DNA of 11,716 bases from Calditrichota bacterium. Lineage in GTDB: Bacteria; Zixibacteria; MSB-5A5; GN15; FEB-12. Each line of letters starts with the position of its first letter. The first letter of the stretch is position 1. The DNA lies in the NCBI GenBank assembly GCA_008501655.1, contig QQUK01000115.1:1-11716 (forward strand). The letters run 5' to 3'. This document shows positions 7,531-11,716 of the stretch, piece by piece. The position numbers and the translations under genes were made by a program. The notes beneath the pieces were generated by a model, which was given only the letters and a program-made list of their open reading frames with translations, ran no database searches and was not told the DNA's origin.

Positions 7531-7540
7531 TTTAATCAAC
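7526..7540. promoter_or_regulatory. Palindromic candidate operator
   Basis: GTTGATT and AATCAAC flank a single central T, a perfect 7-bp inverted repeat. It overlaps the candidate -35 box of the KamA-family gene, a typical position for repressor binding. The adjacent HTH-DUF2087 protein is an obvious candidate binder, but this is inference from position only. Confidence 0.4.
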
Positions 7541-7827
7541 GATTAGATAATCAATTGAAACATCATGTATCAAATGATAAAAAGCAGCCTTTAATTCCTT
7601 GTAATTTTAATATACTACTTATTCTACGTATTTCCTAATGATGTTATTCAATTAATTTTTGACTTTTTTGTGAAATTATTATTAAACTCACGTACTCAAG
7701 GACTTACAAATAGGACAAATTATGATTTTGTTACCTATAAATTCTTAGAAAATTATTCTATTTTTTGGAAAATGTATGTTTTTATATCTCAAACGATAAA
7801 AAAATCCGTTTAAATCATATATTATAT

Positions 7828-7856
7828 TTGACAATACGCTTTAAACAAAATTTATT
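7828..7856 (+). promoter_or_regulatory. Candidate promoter of the HTH-DUF2087 gene
   Basis: TTGACA at 7828-7833 is a perfect -35 box. TTTATT at 7851-7856, 17 bp downstream, matches the -10 consensus at four of six positions. Transcription would start near 7863 and leave a leader of about 80 bases. Confidence 0.5.
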
Positions 7857-7942
7857 AGTCAGACACGTTCATGTTACATAATTAAATAATTGTAAGCAGA
7901 TAATTTTAATCTATTTATTGCATACTTTGAAGGAACAGGCAT

Positions 7943-8416
7943 ATGAATTACCGCGATGGCATAATTAAAGAAACAGAGTTTTTAACAACAGCAGAGCTCG
8001 CTGACAAACTGAAGATGAATGTTCAAGTAATCACACGGAAAGTTCAGTCGGGTGAAATCGAAGCATATAAAATCGGTAAAGACTGGCGTATACCCGAGCA
8101 TGCTGTTTTCAATTGGCTGGAAAGTCATTCGAATAAACATAAAAAATCAAAATCAAAAACAATTACAACATCTGAGGTTCTTAAAGTAACCGAACAGTTA
8201 CCAACTCAGCCGAGTAAAAGAAAGTTTTTGCTGGAATATATCCTGACAAACTTTGAACCGAACAAAGTCTACTCTGAACATGAGGTCGACAGTATTATCA
8301 CCCGGTATCATAAAGACAGCAAAGCAGTCCGCCAGGAATTCCTGTCGGAAAAAATGATGGACGAAATCAACGGTCAATACCGTCGCAGTCCGGAATATCG
8401 GCTTTCCGACAGATAA
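7943..8416 (+). CDS. Excisionase-type HTH protein fused to a DUF2087 domain
   Basis: The 157-residue protein has two parts. Residues 13-62 (FLTTAELADKLKMNVQVITR, then IEAYKIGKDWRIP and VFNWLES) are a MerR/excisionase-like winged HTH (HTH_17 type), which binds DNA. A basic serine/lysine linker (about 63-75) leads to residues 92-152, which match DUF2087: KRKFLLEYILTNFEP, then VYSEHEVDSIITRYHKD and AVRQEFLSEKMMD. DUF2087 is found in many small bacterial regulators, with no defined ligand that I know of. It is probably a cytoplasmic transcription factor. GAAGGA at 7929-7934 supports the start. It is divergent from the radical SAM gene and precedes tRNA-Ser. What it regulates is not shown. Confidence 0.82.
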   Translation: MNYRDGIIKETEFLTTAELADKLKMNVQVITRKVQSGEIEAYKIGKDWRIPEHAVFNWLESHSNKHKKSKSKTITTSEVLKVTEQLPTQPSKRKFLLEYILTNFEPNKVYSEHEVDSIITRYHKDSKAVRQEFLSEKMMDEINGQYRRSPEYRLSDR

Positions 8417-8439
8417 GTGATAATCAGATAAAGCTTATA

Positions 8440-8465
8440 TATATAAATTCATAGATATTTATATA
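8440..8465. other. AT-only inverted repeat after the HTH-DUF2087 gene
   Basis: TATATAAAT at 8440-8448 and ATTTATATA at 8457-8465 form a 9-bp AT-only stem with an 8-base loop, 24 bases past the stop. It is too weak to be a confident terminator. In DNA this AT-rich may occur by chance. Confidence 0.2.
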
Positions 8466-8575
8466 AAACAGCAGGTCAGCTTTAAACTCAGCGCTCTATT
8501 TCCCACTTGTGTTTTTGCAACTTTTTAGTACATTAGGGGCTGTCCTGCAATGAGCAGGATAAAAAATTTTCTTAC

Positions 8576-8661
8576 GGAGAGGTGGCCGAGTGGCTGAAGG
8601 CGCACGCCTGGAAAGTGTGTATAGGTAACCCCTATCCAGGGTTCGAATCCCTGCCTCTCCG
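8576..8661 (+). tRNA. tRNA-Ser (anticodon GGA)
   Basis: All cloverleaf parts are visible. The acceptor stem pairs GGAGAGG (8576-8582) with CCTCTCC (8654-8660), with discriminator G at 8661. The anticodon stem is CACGC/GTGTG with one G-T pair around loop CTGGAAA, giving anticodon GGA at 8610-8612, which reads UCC and UCU. A long variable arm (ATAGG/CCTAT) identifies the class II serine type. The T arm contains GGTTCGAATCC. The 3' CCA is not encoded and must be added after transcription. Confidence 0.97.
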
Positions 8662-8692
8662 CTTTATAATCGTCACACTCAGTTAGTTTAAA

Positions 8693-8711
8693 ACTGACAT
8701 CCCCTGTCAGT
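8693..8711 (+). terminator. Candidate terminator after tRNA-Ser
   Basis: ACTGACA at 8693-8699 and TGTCAGT at 8705-8711 form a perfect 7-bp stem around TCCCC, followed by GAGATTTCTTATATTTAT. The T-rich stretch begins four bases after the stem, so this is a moderate rather than strong terminator. Confidence 0.45.
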
Positions 8712-8806
8712 GAGATTTCTTATATTTATATAACTGAAAGATAATTAAACAGGTAGGTCGGAACCGTTGTTGTTCAGGCTATTTTGTGTCATGATAAATC
8801 TCAAAA

Positions 8807-8835
8807 GGGTAGCCCACCCCAAGGGGTGGCTACCC
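8807..8835. repeat. GC-rich hairpin repeat with CCCACCCC core, copy 1
   Basis: GGGTAGCC and GGCTACCC close a long stem whose top is ACCCC/GGGGT with an AA tip. It totals 13 pairs with one bulged C at about 8815. It is flanked by AAAA on the left and TCTGTTTT on the right, so it could also terminate transcription in both directions. The 17-base core CCCACCCCAAGGGGTGG recurs exactly at 10793-10809. Confidence 0.75.
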
Positions 8836-8941
8836 CTCTGTTTTACAAAACTTGCGAAAACATACTCTTTCGCCCCCCTGCCTTTCCGCCTTTTTTAAAA
8901 AATCTTATAACATGTTTACTCCATTGTAAGTAACAAAAGTA

Positions 8942-8971
8942 TTGACAGTTATCTTCCCTTGTAACTATATT
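8942..8971 (+). promoter_or_regulatory. Near-consensus promoter upstream of the exported paralogs
   Basis: TTGACA at 8942-8947 (perfect -35) and TATATT at 8966-8971 (five of six for the -10) are spaced by 18 bp. Transcription would start near 8978 and run toward the gene at 9175, giving a leader of about 200 bases. The -10 box lies inside the left arm of the inverted repeat at 8962-8998. Confidence 0.55.
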
Positions 8972-8998
8972 TCCAGTTAATTTATGGAAATATAGTTA
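8962..8998. promoter_or_regulatory. Perfect 13-bp inverted repeat over the -10 box and start site
   Basis: TAACTATATTTCC at 8962-8974 and GGAAATATAGTTA at 8986-8998 are exact inverted copies separated by 11 bases. The predicted transcription start falls in the spacer, so the repeat would act as DNA (an operator for a dimeric regulator) rather than as an RNA hairpin of that transcript. Confidence 0.55.
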
Positions 8999-9163
8999 AG
9001 AGTAGCCCCCCATCTATTAAAGAGTAAATATCCATTAAAAATTAAATTTTTCTAATAAGTTAAGAATTGGTGTCTCCTTTTTGAATCTTCCGATTGTTTA
9101 TAGAGATAAACAGTCCAGAATAAACTTTAACATGAATGAAAATTACAAAAAACTTTTTCATTC

Positions 9164-9169
9164 AAGGAG
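9164..9169 (+). promoter_or_regulatory. Ribosome binding site that fixes the start of the first paralog
   Basis: AAGGAG at 9164-9169 is five bases before ATG at 9175. An upstream in-frame ATG at 9136 has no such site and would bury the signal peptide behind 13 extra residues, so 9175 is preferred. Confidence 0.8.
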
Positions 9170-9174
9170 TCAGT

Positions 9175-9858
9175 ATGCACAGACACAAGGTGTTCACAAC
9201 ATGTGTTTTCTGTATTTTCTTTTTTGGGAGTGTTCTTCAAGCGAAAGTAACAAACTTTAAATTCAAAGGAGCATCTATTGAAAAATGCAGAACCTATTTG
9301 ATACTTGAAACAACAGTATTAGGTTCCGCTCTATCCCACTCCAAAAGCTCCAATAAAAGATTCGCCTATGATGACAATGAGTCATTAATCTCTTTTGATA
9401 TCGGTATTATGAAAAACATAAACAAAACTACTGCAATTGGCGGGAGTTTTCATTTTTCTCATGACGGAAACCTGGACAGGTACGGTTTTCGTCCCCGGTA
9501 CCGTAACTGGATTTCCCCTAAGATTGGCTTAGATATATCCACCGGTGTCTATTGGTTCTCACATTTTAACTATAAGCAAAAAGGTATCGGTAAGATGCTC
9601 GGTGCTGCCCTTTCTTACAATGAAATGGTATCTTTTGATTTTCTGTGGGCATCCCATCAAATGTCATATCCGGGATATCTGTATGCCTACGGATATGAAG
9701 ATTATAATTCAGCACCTGATTTTATTGAACAGTCAGTCAATCATATCTATTTTGGAGTAAGCGGAAGGTCCTATATGGCTATAGTTGTTCCGGTTGTTGC
9801 ACTCATTGCGATAGGATTGACTTTTAAAAGAGGTCCTTTGTTAGGGAATGTACAGTAG
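9175..9858 (+). CDS. Exported protein of unknown function, paralog 1 (beta-barrel-like)
   Basis: The 227-residue product starts with a signal peptide (basic MHRHK, hydrophobic 8-20, probable cleavage after LQA at residue 23). The mature part is rich in aromatic and alternating hydrophobic strands such as SFDIGIMKNI and GLDISTGVYWFS, with turns like HDGNLDRYGFRPR. This suggests an outer-membrane or surface beta structure; no Pfam family is recognised. Conserved with the next protein are DGN-x-x-RYG-x-RPR (97-108), YWFS-x-x-x-YKQ (126-135), GK-x-LG (139-143) and a C-terminal SGRS-VPV-AL segment (196-210). Residues 199-216 are strongly hydrophobic and followed by KR, so a C-terminal membrane anchor is an alternative. 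The start at 9175 is chosen by its ribosome binding site. It is 36 bp upstream of its paralog and probably co-transcribed. Confidence 0.75.
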   Translation: MHRHKVFTTCVFCIFFFGSVLQAKVTNFKFKGASIEKCRTYLILETTVLGSALSHSKSSNKRFAYDDNESLISFDIGIMKNINKTTAIGGSFHFSHDGNLDRYGFRPRYRNWISPKIGLDISTGVYWFSHFNYKQKGIGKMLGAALSYNEMVSFDFLWASHQMSYPGYLYAYGYEDYNSAPDFIEQSVNHIYFGVSGRSYMAIVVPVVALIAIGLTFKRGPLLGNVQ

Positions 9859-9894
9859 TAAAAGAAGTTCAAAAAAATAAAAGTAAGGGTTATT

Positions 9895-10518
9895 ATGAAA
9901 GTTATTTTGTGTTTAACATTAGCTTTGTGTTTTACATATTCACAGGTGTTTCCATCTGAAACTCAAGGACTAAAATTCAGGGGAGGTCCTAAAACAATAT
10001 GTAAAGCGTATTTCATTTGTGAATCAGGATTTCATTTAAACTTAAAAAGTAAGCCTGATTTTGAAGATGAAAACCATGTAACTATATATGATGATTTTTT
10101 GTTACCTTTAGATTTAGGGTATATGAGGAATATTTCAAAATATATAGCTGTTGGAGCTAGTGGACATTTATCATTCGATGGAAATTTTACAAGATATGGA
10201 TTAAGACCCAGAATCCAATACTGGCTCAAAACAAATCTTGCAGTAAACATATCTCCCGGTTTATACTGGTTTTCTAACGAATCTTATAAGCAAGTTAGTC
10301 CCGGAAAGATATTGGGATTATCAGTCGTGTTTGCTGAAATCATTGCTTTAGACTTTATTTATGACTCATATAAGCTAAACTCAAAAATCGTTGAAGACTT
10401 AAACTTAAACCGTGAGGGATACTATCTTGGAATTAGTGGTAGATCTGAAAGTGCAGTGATAGTTCCAGTCATTGCGCTTGGTTTTGCTGCTTTTTTGCAA
10501 GGGTTAAACAACAATTGA
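9895..10518 (+). CDS. Exported protein of unknown function, paralog 2
   Basis: This 207-residue protein has a signal peptide (MKVILCLTLALCFTYSQVFP) and the same plan as its upstream neighbour: LKFRG near the mature start, DLGYMRNI (73-80), DGN-x-x-RYG-x-RPR (95-106), YWFS-x-x-x-YKQ (124-133), GK-x-LG (137-141) and the tail SGRSESAVIVPVIALGF (181-197). It lacks the tyrosine/glycine-rich insert seen at about 165-180 of paralog 1. TAAGGGT at 9884-9890 is a good ribosome binding site. Codon use is markedly more AT-rich: the RYG-x-RPR arginines are all AGA here, but AGG, CGT and CGG in paralog 1. The duplication is therefore old or the copies had different histories. Function unknown. Confidence 0.75.
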   Translation: MKVILCLTLALCFTYSQVFPSETQGLKFRGGPKTICKAYFICESGFHLNLKSKPDFEDENHVTIYDDFLLPLDLGYMRNISKYIAVGASGHLSFDGNFTRYGLRPRIQYWLKTNLAVNISPGLYWFSNESYKQVSPGKILGLSVVFAEIIALDFIYDSYKLNSKIVEDLNLNREGYYLGISGRSESAVIVPVIALGFAAFLQGLNNN

Positions 10519-10565
10519 TGAACTACTATTTCTGTCTATCATATAAAGTGGAAATCTTTGTTTAA

Positions 10566-10655
10566 CTATTTTAGATACGGTTCGTCATCGGAATCAATCG
10601 GTTCCCACAGTTCAATTCTTAGATCTTCTTTATCTTTAATCCAGGCTGGGTGTCC
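10566..10655 (-). pseudogene. C-terminal remnant of a VOC/glyoxalase-family gene
   Basis: The minus strand encodes GHPAWIKDKEDLRIELWEPI followed by DSDDEPYLK and a TAG at 10566-10568. The pattern AW-x-x-D-x-(D/E)-x-x-R-IELWEP is the usual last strand of vicinal-oxygen-chelate proteins (glyoxalase/bleomycin-resistance type), where the glutamate of ELWEP is a metal ligand. The frame stays open upstream for only about a dozen more codons, through the hairpin element at 10670-10702, before an in-frame TAG near 10700. No N-terminal half is found. About 30 recognisable codons remain, so the gene is dead, truncated at or near the hairpin element. Confidence 0.7.
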
Positions 10656-10669
10656 CGAATCTTGTCTGG

Positions 10670-10702
10670 GGAACAGAAACCCACTATAAGCAGTGGACTA
10701 CC
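10670..10702 (+). repeat. GGAACAGRAACC...CTACC hairpin element, copy A
   Basis: The unit begins GGAACAGAAACC and ends ACTACC, 33 bases in all, with CCAC (10681-10684) pairing with GTGG (10693-10696) around an 8-base loop; T10685 and A10692 can add a fifth pair. The copy at 11486-11518 has the same length and the same ends with a different middle, and 11335-11356 shares the CCAC-8-GTGG-RCTAYC part. Confidence 0.6.
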
Positions 10703-10792
10703 CTGTTTGTATTCAACGTATCGTTGGTATCATGGAATGGATCAAATAATGTTAGAGATAGATAGGATTAATTTGTGATGAGTTCCTCTAAT

Positions 10793-10810
10793 CCCACCCC
10801 AAGGGGTGGG
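10793..10810. repeat. CCCACCCC hairpin repeat, copy 2
   Basis: CCCACCCC and GGGGTGGG form a perfect 8-bp stem with an AA tip, followed by GCACCCCT. It shares 17 exact bases with the hairpin at 8807-8835, nearly 2 kb away, but not that copy's outer stem. Confidence 0.7.
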
Positions 10811-10977
10811 GCACCCCTAAAAGATTGTTTAGATTAGGTTTCTAATTGTGTTTATGTGTTTATATGTTTAAAGACCAAGGCTATGCATAAAGGATTATTA
10901 TCTTTTAATTGTTTGATTATATTGAAACAAGTATGATACACAATTGAGAGATATAATAATGATTATAGGTTGTAAAG

Positions 10978-11295
10978 ATGAATTTAAAAAACTTAAAAAA
11001 TTATATTCTTGTGGTTTTTGTATATCTGCTTGTTAAATTCTTACTTTATAGTCTTTCAATTGATTTTCCTCTCTTTTGTTCATCGAATTTACAAGGTGTT
11101 TTATTATTAATATCAGGATTTACACTTGGATTTACATTTATGTACTTTGGATTTAAGAATTTATTCAAAATGTTAAACAATAAACAATCAGATATAATGC
11201 AAAGTGATTTAATGTATAGTTTTAATTTCAAGTATATTTCTTATGGAATACTTTTTTGTGTAATACTTGAAGTAATTCATAGAATTGTATGTTAA
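10978..11295 (+). CDS. Small AT-rich membrane protein of unknown function
   Basis: The 105-residue ORF predicts three membrane helices at about 8-27, 38-60 and 86-103, with a short polar loop (LNNKQSDIMQSD) between the last two, and ends in cysteine. I recognise no family. The ribosome binding site is poor (AGG about 11 bases before the ATG). Base composition is far more AT-rich than carAB or the radical SAM gene, which suggests transferred or unconstrained DNA. It lies between hairpin repeats and has no partner gene. The clean helix pattern favours a real gene, but AT-rich DNA readily gives hydrophobic chance ORFs, so it remains uncertain. Confidence 0.45.
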   Translation: MNLKNLKNYILVVFVYLLVKFLLYSLSIDFPLFCSSNLQGVLLLISGFTLGFTFMYFGFKNLFKMLNNKQSDIMQSDLMYSFNFKYISYGILFCVILEVIHRIVC

Positions 11296-11305
11296 CCACA
11301 GGGTG

Positions 11306-11324
11306 CCCAACGGCTTGCCGTGGG
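11306..11324. repeat. CCCA-ACGGC hairpin, variant of the CCCA...TGGG family
   Basis: CCC and ACGGC pair with GCCGT and GGG around a TT tip, with A11309 bulged. The base of the stem (CCCA...TGGG) matches the hairpins at 8807 and 10793, while the upper stem is a different, self-complementary sequence. Confidence 0.6.
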
Positions 11325-11334
11325 AATAGTAAAT

Positions 11335-11356
11335 CCACCTCATACAGTGGGCTATC
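11335..11356 (+). repeat. CCAC-8-GTGG-GCTATC hairpin element
   Basis: CCAC at 11335-11338 pairs with GTGG at 11347-11350 around an 8-base loop and is followed by GCTATCTGG. Copy A at 10681-10705 has the same geometry and a similar tail (ACTACCCTG). The leading GGAACAG segment is missing here. Confidence 0.5.
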
Positions 11357-11419
11357 TGGTTTTCGGACAACGGCTCTAATGGGTGGTTGATTTTAAAATT
11401 TTTATCGATTATGAATTCT

Positions 11420-11463
11420 GGAACAGAAACCTACCCCAAGGGATAGCCCACCCCTTGCTACCC
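11420..11463 (+). repeat. Composite hairpin element, copy B
   Basis: It begins GGAACAGAAACC like copy A, continues as an imperfect CTACCCC/GGGATAG stem with an AA tip, and runs into AGCCCACCCCTTGCTACCC, which resembles the 8807 hairpin with its GGGGTG arm deleted. It looks like two family members joined. Confidence 0.5.
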
Positions 11464-11485
11464 GGCACAAACAAAAGTATGAGGT

Positions 11486-11518
11486 GGAACAGGAACCCTT
11501 CTCAATAGGTGAACTACC
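11486..11518 (+). repeat. GGAACAGRAACC...CTACC element, copy C
   Basis: The unit is GGAACAGGAACC, then a 16-base variable middle, then ACTACC, 33 bases in total and identical to copy A at 23 positions by hand alignment. The internal stem is degraded. It lies 9 bp from the stop of the GNAT gene. Confidence 0.5.
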
Positions 11519-11527
11519 GTTAATTAA

Positions 11528-11716
11528 TCAAGAGTCTGCGGATTTTCGATGAGCAAGATAGAGAATTTCTTTTTCTACTTTATATCCCGATTTTTCAAAA
11601 GTGTGAATTGATGTTTTGTTATTTTCTTCAATCAATCCGCAGATCACAACAGCTCCAAGCTCCCTGAGAAATGTTTCCCCATACGAGATCAGTAATTTAC
11701 CCAATCCTCTTTTACG
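11528..11716 (-). CDS. GNAT-family N-acetyltransferase, C-terminal part (runs off the window)
   Basis: Read from the right edge, the minus strand encodes 62 residues and a TGA at 11528-11530. The first residues, RKRGLGKLLISYGETFLREL, contain the R-x-x-G-x-G acetyl-CoA pyrophosphate-binding loop (motif A) and its helix. They are followed by a strand (AVVICGLIEENN) and the NKTSIHTFEKSGYKVEKEIL segment, the usual N-x-x-(S/A)-x-x-x-(Y/F)-E-K-x-G-(F/Y) motif B of GNAT enzymes. The N-terminal half lies outside the window, so the substrate cannot be judged. No terminator is evident after the stop. Confidence 0.85.
   Translation of the reverse strand, partial: RKRGLGKLLISYGETFLRELGAVVICGLIEENNKTSIHTFEKSGYKVEKEILYLAHRKSADS

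Larger units (their letters stand above)
7451..7942. other. AT-rich divergent control region
   Basis: This 492-bp gap separates the divergent radical SAM and HTH-DUF2087 genes. I find no open reading frame worth calling. It holds ribosome binding sites at both edges, one promoter candidate for each direction, a perfect 15-bp palindrome at 7526-7540 and a 10-bp palindrome AACGTACGTT at 7484-7493 near the predicted minus-strand transcription start. The middle (about 7560-7820) is very AT-rich and otherwise featureless. Confidence 0.6.
8662..9174. other. Spacer between tRNA-Ser and the exported paralog pair
   Basis: This 513-bp stretch has no supported gene. It holds a terminator-like hairpin after the tRNA (8693-8711), a GC-rich hairpin repeat (8807-8835), a strong promoter candidate inside a 13-bp inverted repeat (8942-8998) and a further small inverted repeat at 9095-9112 (TGTTTAT, AGAG, ATAAACA). 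The segment around 8745-8790 resembles no repeat that I can confirm within the window. Confidence 0.6.
10519..10977. other. Spacer with gene remnant and hairpin repeats
   Basis: This 459-bp stretch carries no intact gene. It contains the VOC-family remnant (10566-10655, minus strand), the hairpin element at 10670-10702 directly beside it and the CCCACCCC hairpin at 10793-10810. The remainder (about 10705-10790 and 10820-10977) is AT-rich with nothing recognisable. Confidence 0.6.

Noticed and set aside
8543..8559. Hairpin TCCTGC/GCAGGA before tRNA-Ser as a terminator of the HTH-DUF2087 gene
   Set aside because: The stem is only 6 bp and is followed by an A-run instead of T on the plus strand. 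It could equally be part of the tRNA leader.
8576..8661. tRNA-Ser as an integration site for an island to its right
   Set aside because: No integrase is present and no second copy of the tRNA 3' end is found in the window.
9136..9174. An earlier in-frame ATG for the first exported paralog
   Set aside because: It has no ribosome binding site, and 9175 has a strong one directly before a typical signal peptide.
8807..11518. Clustered repeats as a CRISPR array
   Set aside because: Repeats are irregularly spaced, differ in sequence and have no equal-length spacers or cas genes.

Overview
The window reads as chromosomal DNA from an uncultured bacterium. By eye the G+C content is around 40 percent in the left two thirds and clearly lower to the right. 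Four things point loosely to an FCB-type lineage (Bacteroidota relatives and candidate phyla such as Zixibacteria or Marinimicrobia): a carbamoyl-phosphate synthase whose two subunits look like the Bacteroidota/eukaryote branch, a KamA-family radical SAM protein, a predicted exported protein family, and intergenic DNA full of short GC-rich hairpin repeats. No single marker fixes the phylum.

Layout. Positions 1-1480 hold the possible end of an upstream gene, a DinB-like protein (DUF1572 type) and a membrane-anchored AsmA-like protein, all on the plus strand. Positions 1481-1712 are a repeat-rich convergent spacer. Positions 1713-6030 carry carA and carB on the minus strand, overlapping by 26 bp, with non-ATG starts (TTG and GTG) supported by ribosome binding sites. 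Positions 6272-7450 hold a minus-strand KamA-family radical SAM gene ending in a clear intrinsic terminator. It is divergent from a plus-strand regulator (excisionase-type HTH joined to DUF2087). Next come tRNA-Ser(GGA), a spacer with a near-consensus promoter inside a 13-bp inverted repeat, and two tandem paralogous exported proteins.

From 10519 on, the DNA looks like an accessory or decaying zone. It contains the C-terminal remnant of a VOC/glyoxalase-family gene (minus strand), several related hairpin repeats, a very AT-rich three-helix membrane ORF, and the C-terminal 62 residues of a GNAT acetyltransferase that runs off the right edge on the minus strand.

How the parts fit. CarA and CarB form one enzyme (glutaminase plus synthase) that supplies carbamoyl phosphate for pyrimidine and arginine synthesis. 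The radical SAM gene and the HTH-DUF2087 gene share a 492-bp divergent control region, so local regulation is plausible but unproven. The two exported paralogs are 36 bp apart and probably co-transcribed. I see no CRISPR array, transposase, integrase, or convincing defence system. The least explained signals are the exported paralog pair, the hairpin repeat family, and the altered substrate-pocket residues of the radical SAM enzyme.
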